DNA from: Candidatus Omnitrophota bacterium
GTDB lineage: Bacteria > Ratteibacteria > UBA8468 > B48-G9 > JAFGKM01
NCBI GenBank assembly: GCA_023819375.1
Contig: JAMWDI010000002.1
Span: 245,896 to 309,895, forward strand
Length of the DNA stretch: 64,000 nt
Direction of reading: 5' to 3'
This document shows positions 8,747 through 17,421 of this stretch, one piece after another; position 1 is the stretch's first letter, and each line of letters begins with the position of its first letter. Made by a program: the position numbers and the translations under genes. Under the pieces are notes generated by a model that saw nothing but the letters and a program-made list of their open reading frames with translations, did no database searches and had not been told where the DNA came from.

Positions 8747-10840
8747 ATGGATTATTCTCAATTAATAACTATAATTGGTTCAGTTTTCGCTCTTGGGTAT
8801 ACTTACTATCTAACAAGATTTATCTTAAAAAAGCCTGAAGGGACACCTGAGATGATAGAAATTGGAGAAGCAATAAGAATTGGAGCGAGAGCATATTTAA
8901 AAAGACAATATAAAGGCGTTGGTATATTTTTTAGTGTTGTTTTCTTAATATTATTAACTCTTTCATTCTTAAATTATCTTCCAATCTTTGTTCCATTTGC
9001 TTTTCTAACAGGTGGTTTTTTCTCGGCATTAAGTGGTTATATTGGTATGACGATAGCAACAAAATCAAGTACAAGAACTGCTTATGCTGCCAAAAATTCT
9101 TTAAATAGTGCATTACGAATTGCTTTTTCAGCAGGGCTTGTTATGGGACTTGTAGTAGTAGGCCTTGCTCTTTTAGATATAAGTATTTGGTATAACTTTT
9201 TAACTTGGTTTTATAAAAATAGAGGATATGAAATAGAAGAAAGATTAAGATACATAACATCAACAATGATATGTTTTGGAATGGGAGCAAGTGCACAAGC
9301 ATTATTTGCAAGAGTTGGAGGTGGAATTTATACAAAAGGAGCAGACGTTGGAGCAGATCTTGTTGGAAAAGTTGAAGTAGGTATCCCTGAAGATGATCCA
9401 AGAAACCCTGCAGTTATTGCAGATAATGTAGGAGATAATGTCGGTGATGTTGCAGGTATGGGAGCAGATTTATATGAGTCATATACTGACGCAATTATTG
9501 CAACAATGGCTCTCGCCTACTCTGCTGGACTTGGACTTAAAGGCATTTCTCTTCCTATGTTAATTGCAACAATAGGTGTTATATCCTCTATTATAGGCTC
9601 ACTTCTTGTAAGAAGTTCTGAAGAAGCAAGTCAAGTAAATTTGTTATGGGCTTTAAGAAGAGGAATTTATACTGCCTCAATCTTAGTTTTGATATTTTCT
9701 TATTTTGCAGTTGTTAAACTTCTTGGTTATGAGTATAGAGGTTTATATATTTCAATTTTAAGTGGAATAGTTGCAGGAGTTTTAATTGGATTTTTCACTG
9801 AGTTTTTTACATCAGATACATACTTTCCAACAAGAACAATTGCAAAAAGTGCTTTAACTGGCCACGCAACAGTGATTATAGAAGGAATATCAACAGGAAT
9901 GTTTTCCACAATTGCTCCTGTTTTAACTGTTGTCATTGCTACAGTTTCTGCTTATGTTTTTCCAGGTGGACTTCATAATCCTGAAATAGGATTATATGGG
10001 ATAGGATTGGCAGGCGTTGGTTTATTAAGCACCCTTGGAATAACACTGGCAACTGATGCTTATGGTCCTGTTGCAGATAATGCAGGTGGAAATGCAGAAA
10101 TGACACATCAACCACCATTTGTGAGACAGAGAACAGATGCTCTTGATGCACTTGGAAACACAACCGCTGCTACAGGAAAAGGATTTGCTATTGGTTCTGC
10201 TGCTTTAACTGCATTGGCTTTAATTGCTGCCTATAAAGACCAAGTGATTTTACTTGGGGGAAAATTAAATCCTTCAATAATGAATTTTAGAGTTTTATCT
10301 GGAGTCTTTATAGGTGCTATGTATCCTTTTGTTTTTTCTTCACTCGCTTTAAGAGCAGTTGGAAGAGCAGCACAACAAATTGTTCAAGAAGTAAGAAGAC
10401 AATTTAAGGAAATTCAAGGTTTACTTGAAGGAAAAGCAAAACCAGATTATGCAAGAGCAGTTGATATATGTACAAAAACTGCTCAAAAAGAAATGTTATT
10501 ACCTTCAATTTTAACTGTGTGTTTACCTATAGTAGTTGGACTCTTACTCGGAACAGATGGAGTGGTTGGACTTCTTGTTGGTGCTCTTACAAGTGGCTTT
10601 GCAGTTGCAATAATGATGGCAAATTCTGGTGCTGCGTGGGATAATGCTAAAAAATATATTGAAAAAGGGAATTTTGGTGGAAAAGGAACAGATGCACATA
10701 AGGCCTCAGTAACAGGAGACACAGTCGGTGATCCATTTAAAGATACTGCAGGACCTTCATTAAATATATTGATAAAATTAATTTCAATTGTTTCAATTGT
10801 TTTTGCAGGCTTTGTAATTAAAAATTCTATTTTCAAATGA
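8747..10840 (+). CDS. hppA: Membrane-bound ion-pumping pyrophosphatase, K+-dependent type
   Basis: This integral membrane enzyme couples pyrophosphate hydrolysis to H+ or Na+ export. It has 697 residues and about 16 membrane helices. The pyrophosphate-binding loop DVGADLVGKVE (about 198-208) and the Mg-binding DNVGDNVGDVAGMGADLYE segment are intact, as is the second acidic cluster (DTVGDPFKDTAGPS) near the C-terminus. The segment GNTTAATGKGFAIG (about 470) has Ala where K+-independent enzymes carry Lys, which places it in the K+-stimulated class. Whether it pumps H+ or Na+ needs an alignment of the gate glutamate. Its stop overlaps the start of the malic enzyme gene (ATGA). Confidence 0.96.
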   Translation: MDYSQLITIIGSVFALGYTYYLTRFILKKPEGTPEMIEIGEAIRIGARAYLKRQYKGVGIFFSVVFLILLTLSFLNYLPIFVPFAFLTGGFFSALSGYIGMTIATKSSTRTAYAAKNSLNSALRIAFSAGLVMGLVVVGLALLDISIWYNFLTWFYKNRGYEIEERLRYITSTMICFGMGASAQALFARVGGGIYTKGADVGADLVGKVEVGIPEDDPRNPAVIADNVGDNVGDVAGMGADLYESYTDAIIATMALAYSAGLGLKGISLPMLIATIGVISSIIGSLLVRSSEEASQVNLLWALRRGIYTASILVLIFSYFAVVKLLGYEYRGLYISILSGIVAGVLIGFFTEFFTSDTYFPTRTIAKSALTGHATVIIEGISTGMFSTIAPVLTVVIATVSAYVFPGGLHNPEIGLYGIGLAGVGLLSTLGITLATDAYGPVADNAGGNAEMTHQPPFVRQRTDALDALGNTTAATGKGFAIGSAALTALALIAAYKDQVILLGGKLNPSIMNFRVLSGVFIGAMYPFVFSSLALRAVGRAAQQIVQEVRRQFKEIQGLLEGKAKPDYARAVDICTKTAQKEMLLPSILTVCLPIVVGLLLGTDGVVGLLVGALTSGFAVAIMMANSGAAWDNAKKYIEKGNFGGKGTDAHKASVTGDTVGDPFKDTAGPSLNILIKLISIVSIVFAGFVIKNSIFK

Positions 10841-11994
10841 AAGAATTAAGACAAAAAGCCTTAAATTTACATAAAAAATTTAAAGGAAAACTTGAAATAA
10901 GAGTTAAAGTCCCTTTAAAAACAAAAAAAGACCTTTCTCTTGCCTATACTCCTGGAGTTGCTATCCCATGTCTTGAAATCAAAAAAAATCCTAATTTAAT
11001 TTATGACTATACTTGGAAAGGAAATACTGTAGCAATAGTTACAGATGGAAGTGCTGTTTTAGGACTTGGAAATATTGGGGCAAAATCTGCTCTACCAGTT
11101 ATGGAAGGAAAGGCAATTCTTTTTAAAAAATTTGGAAATGTTGATGCAATTCCTATTTGTCTTGATACCCAAGATCCAGAAGAAATAATTGATATTGTAA
11201 AAAAAATTTCTCCTACTTTTGGTGGAATAAATCTTGAAGATATTTCTGCACCAAGATGTTTTATAATAGAAAAAAGATTAAATGAGGAACTGGACATTCC
11301 TGTATTTCACGATGATCAAGATGGAACTGCGATAGTTGTCCTTGCTGCTTTAATAAATTCTTTGAAACTTGTAAATAAAAAAATAGAAGAAGTAAAAATA
11401 GTAATAAATGGGGCTGGTGCTGCTGGAATTGCTATTACAAAAATGCTTTACAAAGCAGGAGCAAGAAAAATTTTGTTATGTGATAGAGAAGGAATTATAT
11501 ATAAAGGCAGGAAAGAAAATATGAATTTTGCAAAAGAGGAAATTTTGAATTATTTATATGAAAGTAAAAAGGGAAGTTTAAAAGATGCAATTAAAGAAGC
11601 AGATGTATTCATTGGAGTTTCTGGTCCAAATCTTGTTACAAAAGAAATGATTAAAAGTATGAATAAATATCCAATTGTTTTTGCTATGAGTAATCCCATC
11701 CCTGAAATTATGCCTGATGAAGCCAAAAAAGGTGGTGCCTATATAGTTGGAACAGGAAGAAGCGATTTTCCAAATCAAATAAATAATTTGCTTGCTTTCC
11801 CTGGAATTTTTAGAGGAACTTTTGATGCAAAAGCAAAAAAAATAACAGACAAAATGAAACTTGCAGCAAGTCAAGCAATAGCAAATTATATACCTGAAAG
11901 TAAATTATCTCCTTCTTATATAATTCCATCTGCTCTTGACAAAAATGTTGTAAAACAAGTTGCCAAATCAGTAAAAAAAGCAGTTATTGAATAG
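10837..11994 (+). CDS. NAD(P)-dependent malic enzyme (short form)
   Basis: The enzyme converts malate to pyruvate and CO2 while reducing NAD(P)+. The 385-residue length is that of the short bacterial/archaeal class without a phosphotransacetylase-like extension. Visible blocks are SLAYTPGVA (about 33-41), TDGSAVLGLGNIG, FHDDQDGTA (metal ligands, about 154-162) and the dinucleotide-binding INGAGAAGIAI (about 190-200). It overlaps the hppA stop, so proton/sodium pumping and malate oxidation share a transcript. It ends 10 bases from the convergent GT39 gene, without a visible terminator hairpin. Cofactor preference cannot be read with confidence. Confidence 0.93.
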   Translation: MKELRQKALNLHKKFKGKLEIRVKVPLKTKKDLSLAYTPGVAIPCLEIKKNPNLIYDYTWKGNTVAIVTDGSAVLGLGNIGAKSALPVMEGKAILFKKFGNVDAIPICLDTQDPEEIIDIVKKISPTFGGINLEDISAPRCFIIEKRLNEELDIPVFHDDQDGTAIVVLAALINSLKLVNKKIEEVKIVINGAGAAGIAITKMLYKAGARKILLCDREGIIYKGRKENMNFAKEEILNYLYESKKGSLKDAIKEADVFIGVSGPNLVTKEMIKSMNKYPIVFAMSNPIPEIMPDEAKKGGAYIVGTGRSDFPNQINNLLAFPGIFRGTFDAKAKKITDKMKLAASQAIANYIPESKLSPSYIIPSALDKNVVKQVAKSVKKAVIE

Positions 11995-12004
11995 TTAAAA
12001 TTTC

Positions 12005-13507
12005 TTAAAAGTTATATTTTTCTTTAAAAAAATTACCTTTTGCAGGAAGAAAATCAGGAATCTTATAAAATTTTTCGTATGTTTTTTTCAAAATAGTTTC
12101 TCTGTAAATTTCATAGTTGAATTTTTTACAAAAAAGTAAATAAAAAGTCGCTTCTTCTATAGTAAAAGTTTCCCTTTTTATATTTTCAAAATAAATTTTA
12201 AACTCTTCTTCATTTATACTTCTCGGTGAAAAAATCAAAATGTTTTTCCCTGCTATTTCTTTGAAATCAAATGTAAAATCATATTGCCTTCCACTATGGT
12301 CTAAACTTCCAAATACTATGAAGTTTCTATTACTGTAATAGGACATAATTGCTGAATCTGTATAGTTGGTTGTTGCCAGAATATAATCATTTTCGTAATT
12401 TTTAAGATACTTCCATATAGAATCCCCTTTTAAAAACATTATTATTTCAGAATAATTCTTTTGATTTTTAAAAATTGAAGGTGGCAAACAAAGTAATATA
12501 ATAACCGGCAAAATAATTAAAATTTCAAATGCAACACTTACTCTTAAATTTTTTAGAATAATTTCTTTTTCTAAATTTTTAAACATTATGAGAATAAATG
12601 GAATAAAAGAAATATACCAGTGAAGTCCAACTGTTCTGAAAAAAGAAATTATAAAGAAAAAAAATAATGGTATCACATAAAGTAAAACTAAAAATTTATC
12701 AATTTCATTTTCTGAAAACAAAAATAATTTTTTTTTGATAAAAAGGTAAAAAGAATATGGTGTAAGAAGAAAGGCCAAAGACAGAAAAAACAAAACTAAA
12801 TTTTTCAATTGAAAAGTGGATATCTTTTTTCTGTAAACCAGATTAAACAAAATATTAATCCAGCAGTGGGTATAGTTCCAGTAAAGATTTAAAAATATAA
12901 AGGGAAGCGAAAATACTAAAAAAATTAAAAAATTAAAATAAAACTTCTTTTCATTTTTCAAAATAATATACACAAGAATTGACAGAAAATATAAAACAGC
13001 AAAATATTTACTTAAAAAAGAAAGGCCAAAGAAAAACCCAGAAAAAACAAAATTTTTTCTTCTTTCCTCTTTAATTCCTTTATAAAAAAAGAAGGCAGAA
13101 ATAAAGATAAAAAGAAAAAGAGGCACATCATTTGTTATCAAAAAACCTAATAAATGAATTGGAGTAAGTAAAAAAAGAGAAGAAAGAAGATAACTTTTTT
13201 CATCATTATTTATTAACTTTAAAAATAGAAAACTAACAATGCAAGTAGTAAAAACAGAAAACAGTCTATAATAAAAAAAATGAAGGCCATTTTTACTCAA
13301 AAGAGAGATTAAATAAATGTACCACCATATAAAAGGAGGATGTTCATAATAACCCAGAGAAAATTTTTTTCCTGTTGTTATAAAATACGCTTCATCCCCT
13401 GTTAAAGGGAAAAAAAGTGCTAAAAAAAGTTTTAAAGATAGGGTAATAAAAAATATTTTATAAAAAAGGCTTTTATAGCCCAAATTTCTTTCTAAATTGT
13501 CTACCAT
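12005..13507 (-). CDS. GT39-type membrane glycosyltransferase (ArnT/PMT-like)
   Basis: The 500-residue protein has about eleven hydrophobic helices in its first 370 residues and a soluble periplasmic C-terminal domain. The first periplasmic loop carries the acidic pair in LTGDEAYFITTGKKF (about 36-50), followed by GYYEHPPFIWW, the hallmark of dolichyl/undecaprenyl-phosphate sugar transferases of the PMT/ArnT group. It likely moves a sugar from a polyprenyl carrier to lipid A, protein or another envelope acceptor; the acceptor is unknown. Its start overlaps the ruvX end by seven bases. Confidence 0.85.
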   Translation of the reverse strand: MVDNLERNLGYKSLFYKIFFITLSLKLFLALFFPLTGDEAYFITTGKKFSLGYYEHPPFIWWYIYLISLLSKNGLHFFYYRLFSVFTTCIVSFLFLKLINNDEKSYLLSSLFLLTPIHLLGFLITNDVPLFLFIFISAFFFYKGIKEERRKNFVFSGFFFGLSFLSKYFAVLYFLSILVYIILKNEKKFYFNFLIFLVFSLPFIFLNLYWNYTHCWINILFNLVYRKKISTFQLKNLVLFFLSLAFLLTPYSFYLFIKKKLFLFSENEIDKFLVLLYVIPLFFFFIISFFRTVGLHWYISFIPFILIMFKNLEKEIILKNLRVSVAFEILIILPVIILLCLPPSIFKNQKNYSEIIMFLKGDSIWKYLKNYENDYILATTNYTDSAIMSYYSNRNFIVFGSLDHSGRQYDFTFDFKEIAGKNILIFSPRSINEEEFKIYFENIKRETFTIEEATFYLLFCKKFNYEIYRETILKKTYEKFYKIPDFLPAKGNFFKEKYNF

Positions 13508-13938
13508 TCAATTTCTTCCTCATTAATTTTAATATTTAAAGAATCAAGGTAATTCTGAAGAATAATCTGGGCAGAAAGTTTATCTATATATTTTTTCCTT
13601 TTTTTTCTACTCAAATCCGCAGACAACAAAAACTTTTCAGCCAGAGACGTTGAAAGTCTCTCATCAAATGGAATAAATTCAATATCTTTAAACTTTTCTT
13701 TTAATTTTGTTACAAAAGAAATCGTTTTCTCTGTTTGAGCACTGAAAGAACCATCCATTCTTAAAGGAAGTCCATAAACAATCTTGTTGACATTATATTT
13801 TTCAACAATTTCTTTTATTTTCTCAAAAACATTTTCATCCATTTTTAAATTACCAAGTCCTCTTGCAATAATTCCTTCTTCGTCACTGATAGCAACGCCA
13901 ATATTTTTATCTCCAATATCAATACATAAAATCCTCAT
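13501..13938 (-). CDS. ruvX: Holliday junction resolvase-like RuvX (YqgF)
   Basis: The product is about 145 residues with an RNase H fold. Motifs: CIDIGDKNIGVAISD at the start (first catalytic Asp), VYGLPLRMDGSFSAQTEK in the middle, DERLSTSLAEKFL and DKLSAQIILQNYLD at the end. I chose the ATG at 13938 (MRILCIDIG) over an upstream TTG three codons earlier, since family members start at this point. The family acts in pre-16S rRNA 5' end maturation and has been proposed to resolve recombination junctions. It overlaps folP on one side and the GT39 gene on the other. Confidence 0.92.
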   Translation of the reverse strand: MRILCIDIGDKNIGVAISDEEGIIARGLGNLKMDENVFEKIKEIVEKYNVNKIVYGLPLRMDGSFSAQTEKTISFVTKLKEKFKDIEFIPFDERLSTSLAEKFLLSADLSRKKRKKYIDKLSAQIILQNYLDSLNIKINEEEIEW

Positions 13939-14764
13939 TTTTTTCAATCTTATAAATTATATCAATACTTTTTCTAACCTCTTTTACATCATGAACTCTA
14001 AAAATAGAGGCTCCCTTTAAAAAGGCATAAACATTTGTTGCTATTGTAGGTTCAAGACGTTCCTCTACTGAAAGGTCCAGAATTTTACCTATAAAAGATT
14101 TTCTACTTGTTCCTATAAGTACAGGTCTATTAAATTTTAAAAATTGATCAAGGTTTTTTAAAATTTTTACATTATCAATAACCCTCTTTCCAAAACCTAT
14201 ACCAGGATCAATAACAACTCTCTTAATATCTACTCCATTTTCATTTAAAAGATTTATTTTCATTTCAAAAAATTCACAAATTTCCTTAATTACATCATCA
14301 TAATAAGGATTTAATTGCATAGTTTCAGGAGTTCCTTTCATATGCATAAGAACATAACCACAATTAGAATTTTTTATTACACTTAAAAGATCTGGATCAA
14401 GAGAAAAAGCAGAAATGTCATTAATAATTTCTGCCCCATTTTCAAGTGCCTTTTCTGCCACTTTACTTCTAAAGGTATCACAGGAGATAGGAATTTTTAA
14501 TTCTTTTGAAAGAATTTTTATGACAGGAATAACTCTTTTAATTTCCTCTTCCTCATCCACTGGAATACTACCTGGCCTTGTTGAAATACCACCAATATCA
14601 ATTATGTCTGCTCCTTCTTTTTCAATTTCAATACCTCTTTTAACTGCTTTTTCAATATCAAAATATTTACCTCCATCGTAAAAAGAATCTGGAGTTACAT
14701 TTAAAATCCCCATGATTAAAGGTTTATCAATTTTTAAATCAATACTTTTAATTTTCCAATTCAT
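13919..14764 (-). CDS. folP: Dihydropteroate synthase
   Basis: FolP condenses p-aminobenzoate with dihydropterin pyrophosphate in folate synthesis. The 281-residue TIM-barrel protein shows the two signatures MGILNVTPDSFYDGG (18-32) and DIGGISTRPGS (56-66), plus DPGIGFGKR and LIGTSRKSFIG that bind pterin and phosphate. Its ATG overlaps the stop of the aldolase gene, and its end overlaps ruvX. The next enzyme-side partner folK is encoded separately at 46.1-46.6 kb. Confidence 0.97.
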   Translation of the reverse strand: MNWKIKSIDLKIDKPLIMGILNVTPDSFYDGGKYFDIEKAVKRGIEIEKEGADIIDIGGISTRPGSIPVDEEEEIKRVIPVIKILSKELKIPISCDTFRSKVAEKALENGAEIINDISAFSLDPDLLSVIKNSNCGYVLMHMKGTPETMQLNPYYDDVIKEICEFFEMKINLLNENGVDIKRVVIDPGIGFGKRVIDNVKILKNLDQFLKFNRPVLIGTSRKSFIGKILDLSVEERLEPTIATNVYAFLKGASIFRVHDVKEVRKSIDIIYKIEKNEDFMY

Positions 14765-15414
14765 TTTGATTTTTTAAGAAGTGCCTTTCTATAATCTTCT
14801 GCTTCAAGTTTTTCAAGTTGTTCAATTTCCCTTTTTGTGAAATATCTCATTTTACCTGCAATAATACCTACAAGAAGTGATTTTGCTGCTTCTTCAACCA
14901 TTAAACTTCTGGTATATGCCTCTTTTATTGATTCTCCAACAGCAACAATGCCATGATTTTTTAAAAGAACAACATTTGCTTTTTTGATCTCCCTTACAAC
15001 AACTTCTCTAATTTCTTTACCTGCTGGAATTACATATTCCACCACAGGAACATTCCTTCCAAGTATTACAACAAATTCAGGGAAAAAGGGCTTAAATTTA
15101 ACTCCAGAAGAAATTAATCCCACTGTTATAGGGGGATGAGTATGAAAAACTGCTTTTACATCTTTTCTTTCAAGATATATGCCAAGATGCATTGATATTT
15201 CACATGTTGGTTTCAAATCACTATAAATTTCTCCTGTTTCAATATTTACCTTAACCCATTCCTCTTCTTTTATTTCATCTAAAAAATAACCACTTGGTGA
15301 AAGGTAAACAAATTCCCCTTCTCTTGCACTGATATTTCCTCCTGGCCCAGCAACAAGTCCTTTTTCTACTATTTTCTTCCCAAATTGAGTTAAAATTTTT
15401 CTTATTTCTTCCAT
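14761..15414 (-). CDS. Class II aldolase/adducin family protein (fuculose-phosphate aldolase type)
   Basis: The 217-residue protein has the zinc site of the family: FHTHPP (90-95, His91 and His93) and LKNHGIVAVGE (150-160, His153), with the likely catalytic acid Glu72 in PTCEISMH and the phosphate-binding GPGGNISARE near residue 23. Relatives cleave L-fuculose-1-phosphate or epimerise L-ribulose-5-phosphate, and some act on methylthioribulose-1-phosphate; the substrate here cannot be fixed. It lies between tyrS (seven-base gap) and folP (overlap), with no sugar-pathway neighbours. Confidence 0.88.
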   Translation of the reverse strand: MEEIRKILTQFGKKIVEKGLVAGPGGNISAREGEFVYLSPSGYFLDEIKEEEWVKVNIETGEIYSDLKPTCEISMHLGIYLERKDVKAVFHTHPPITVGLISSGVKFKPFFPEFVVILGRNVPVVEYVIPAGKEIREVVVREIKKANVVLLKNHGIVAVGESIKEAYTRSLMVEEAAKSLLVGIIAGKMRYFTKREIEQLEKLEAEDYRKALLKKSK

Positions 15415-15421
15415 AAACTTT

Positions 15422-16630
15422 TTAAACCCTTATTCTAAAAAATTTCCTTTTCCCTACTTTTATAACCATTCCATCTTCAATTTTTATTTTCTTATCTGGT
15501 TCTAAAATTACCTGTCCATTTACTTTAACTGCTTTTTGGATTATAAGACGTTTCCCTTCAGATTTTGAATTCACTATACCCTTTTTTGTTAATAATTCAA
15601 TTATTTCTATTTTACCCTCACTATTTAAAATTTCTCTTTCAATTTTGATTTCCGGGATTTCACTTGGTAATTCTTTTTCTCTAAAAATTCTATTAAATTC
15701 TTCCTCTGCTCTAATTGCTTCTTCTTCATTAAAAAATTCTTTTACAATTTCTTTCGCAAGAAATGCTTTTGCGTCTCTCGGATTTTCTTTAATCATTTTT
15801 TTATAAACACTAACTTCTATATCTGTCATAAGTGAAAAATAATCTTCCATAATACTATCAGGAATTGACATTATTTTTCCAAACATATCAAAAGGAGTTG
15901 TATTTAATGGTATATGATTTCTATAACTCTTACTCATTTTTAATTTTCCATCTGTTCCGATTAATATAGGCATTGTAATTACAACCTGTTTTTCCTGTCC
16001 TAAATAAAATTGGATAGTTCTACCAGCAAGAAGATTAAATTTTTGTTCTGTTGCACCTATTTCCACATCTGCAGAAAGAACATAAGAGTCATATCCTTGC
16101 AAAAGTGGATATAAAAATTCATGTAAAAAAATTGGTCTATTCTCCTTATATCTCTCTGAAAAATCTTCTCTTTCAAGCAATTGAGCAACTGTAAAAATTG
16201 ATGTTAATTTTATCAAATCTTCAAGATTTAATTTTGTAAGCCATTCTGAATTATAAACAAATTCTGTTTTTTCTACATCAAGTATTTTACTTACCTGTTC
16301 TTTATAAGTCATTAAATTTTGTTTTATCTCTTCAGGAGTTAATATTGGCCTTGTCTCCTTACGTCCTGTTGGATCCCCAATTCTTGCAGTAAAATCTCCT
16401 ATTAAAAATATAACTTTATGTCCCAGCATTTGAAAATCTTTCAATTTTTTAATTGGAACTGCATGGCCAAGATGTATCTCTGGAGAAGTAGGATCAATTC
16501 CATATTTTATTCTTAGAGGTTTATTCTCTGTAAGTGATCTTCTTAATTTTTCCCTTAATTCATTCTCCTCAATAACCTCAACTGTATTTCTTTTTATTAT
16601 CTCTAATTGTCTTTCTATTTCTTTTTCCAT
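15422..16630 (-). CDS. tyrS: Tyrosyl-tRNA synthetase
   Basis: This class I synthetase charges tRNA-Tyr. It has 402 residues with IHLGHAVP (52-59, HIGH motif), IGDFTARIGDPTGR (77-90), and KMSKS at 231-235, followed by an S4 RNA-binding domain (about 340-400). The HLGH spacing and length fit the TyrZ-type branch. There is no ribosome binding site before the ATG; the best promoter ends a few bases from it, so the mRNA may be leaderless. It is the first gene of the operon running through the aldolase, folP, ruvX and the GT39 gene. Confidence 0.97.
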   Translation of the reverse strand: MEKEIERQLEIIKRNTVEVIEENELREKLRRSLTENKPLRIKYGIDPTSPEIHLGHAVPIKKLKDFQMLGHKVIFLIGDFTARIGDPTGRKETRPILTPEEIKQNLMTYKEQVSKILDVEKTEFVYNSEWLTKLNLEDLIKLTSIFTVAQLLEREDFSERYKENRPIFLHEFLYPLLQGYDSYVLSADVEIGATEQKFNLLAGRTIQFYLGQEKQVVITMPILIGTDGKLKMSKSYRNHIPLNTTPFDMFGKIMSIPDSIMEDYFSLMTDIEVSVYKKMIKENPRDAKAFLAKEIVKEFFNEEEAIRAEEEFNRIFREKELPSEIPEIKIEREILNSEGKIEIIELLTKKGIVNSKSEGKRLIIQKAVKVNGQVILEPDKKIKIEDGMVIKVGKRKFFRIRV

Positions 16631-16638
16631 AAATTAAA

Positions 16639-16667
16639 ATTTTACAAAACAAAAATTTATTGGTCAA
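16639..16667 (-). promoter_or_regulatory. tyrS promoter placing transcription start at the start codon
   Basis: Read on the minus strand, TTGACC (16667-16662) and TAAAAT (16644-16639) are 17 bases apart. Transcription would begin near 16632, about two bases before the ATG at 16630. No GGAGG-like sequence is present, so this suggests a leaderless or nearly leaderless message. The remainder of the 230-base divergent gap (16668-16808) shows nothing I recognise; no T-box consensus was found. Confidence 0.5.
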
Positions 16668-16808
16668 GATTTTATCCAGTCCCCATAAAACTTTTAAACT
16701 AATTCCATTGACAAACTGGACTTTCACTTTGGTCTGATTTTCCTTTCTCACACTTTCGCAAAATACCAATAATTTCCATCTCTCCTCTTTTTCAAAAAAC
16801 TATTTAAC

Positions 16809-16838
16809 TTGATTTTTAACAAAAGAAAATAGTAAAAT
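16809..16838 (+). promoter_or_regulatory. Probable promoter for the DUF1318 lipoprotein operon
   Basis: TTGATT (16809-16814) and TAAAAT (16833-16838) with an 18-base spacer, followed by GGAGG at 16849-16853 and the ATG at 16861. Confidence 0.5.
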
Positions 16839-16860
16839 AAATAAAAAAGGAGGAAATTTT

Positions 16861-17421
16861 ATGTTAAAAAAAGAAATTTTATTGGGATTTTTTATCTTAC
16901 TTCTTTTGGGTTGTGCAGTTGTAAATGTTTATGTTACTTTTCCTGAAGAAAAGGTTAAAAAAGCCGCTGAAGAATTACTTGCGCCACCAAAAAAATTAGA
17001 AGAAAAAGAAAGTTTTCTCAATATATTATTTTCAAAAAATTTATATGCAGAAGAAATTAGTGTGACAAAAGAAATAAAAACTGATTCTCCAAAAATAAAT
17101 CAAGCAAGAGAGAAAATGAATTCCTGGAGAGATAAATTAGACGAATTTAAAAAGAATGGGTATATTGGAGAAACCAATAATTTTAGAGTTATAATAAGAG
17201 AATTACCAGAAAATCCAGAACTCCAAAAAGAAATAAGAAAACTTGTTGAGAATGAGAACAGAGAAAGAGATATTATAATAAAGGAACTTTTGAAAATTAA
17301 TAATGCTGCACCTTCAGAAGAGGAAAAATTCAGAAAAATATTTGCAGAAACTGCACAAAAATATTCTCCACAAAATACCTGGATTCAACTTCAAGATAAT
17401 ACTTGGATTAGAAAAAAATGA
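16861..17421 (+). CDS. DUF1318 (YdbL-like) lipoprotein
   Basis: The 186-residue protein starts with a lipoprotein signal: a hydrophobic core and the lipobox LLLLGC with the modified Cys at position 18. The C-terminal 110 residues follow the YdbL/DUF1318 pattern: a helix ending in KKNGYIGETNNFRV, then ELQKEIRKLVENENRERD, and a closing WIQLQDNTWIRKK that matches the family's typical 'YVQLPDGSWVKK' ending. The function of the family is unknown; it is often encoded near AsmA-like envelope proteins, which are not seen here. The stop overlaps the next gene (ATGA), coupling it to the oxidoreductase. Confidence 0.8.
   Translation: MLKKEILLGFFILLLLGCAVVNVYVTFPEEKVKKAAEELLAPPKKLEEKESFLNILFSKNLYAEEISVTKEIKTDSPKINQAREKMNSWRDKLDEFKKNGYIGETNNFRVIIRELPENPELQKEIRKLVENENRERDIIIKELLKINNAAPSEEEKFRKIFAETAQKYSPQNTWIQLQDNTWIRKK

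Noticed and set aside
10483-10836. Antisense open frame in hppA
   Set aside because: Mirror of a strongly conserved coding region; codon pattern follows hppA.
16578-16769. 63-codon minus-strand open frame upstream of tyrS
   Set aside because: It overlaps the tyrS start in another frame, lacks a ribosome binding site and contains the tyrS promoter; no family is recognisable.
16668-16808. Possible T-box or other riboswitch before tyrS
   Set aside because: The conserved T-box antiterminator sequence is absent and the nearest promoter leaves no leader; only a weak inverted repeat (CCAGT/ACTGG) is seen.
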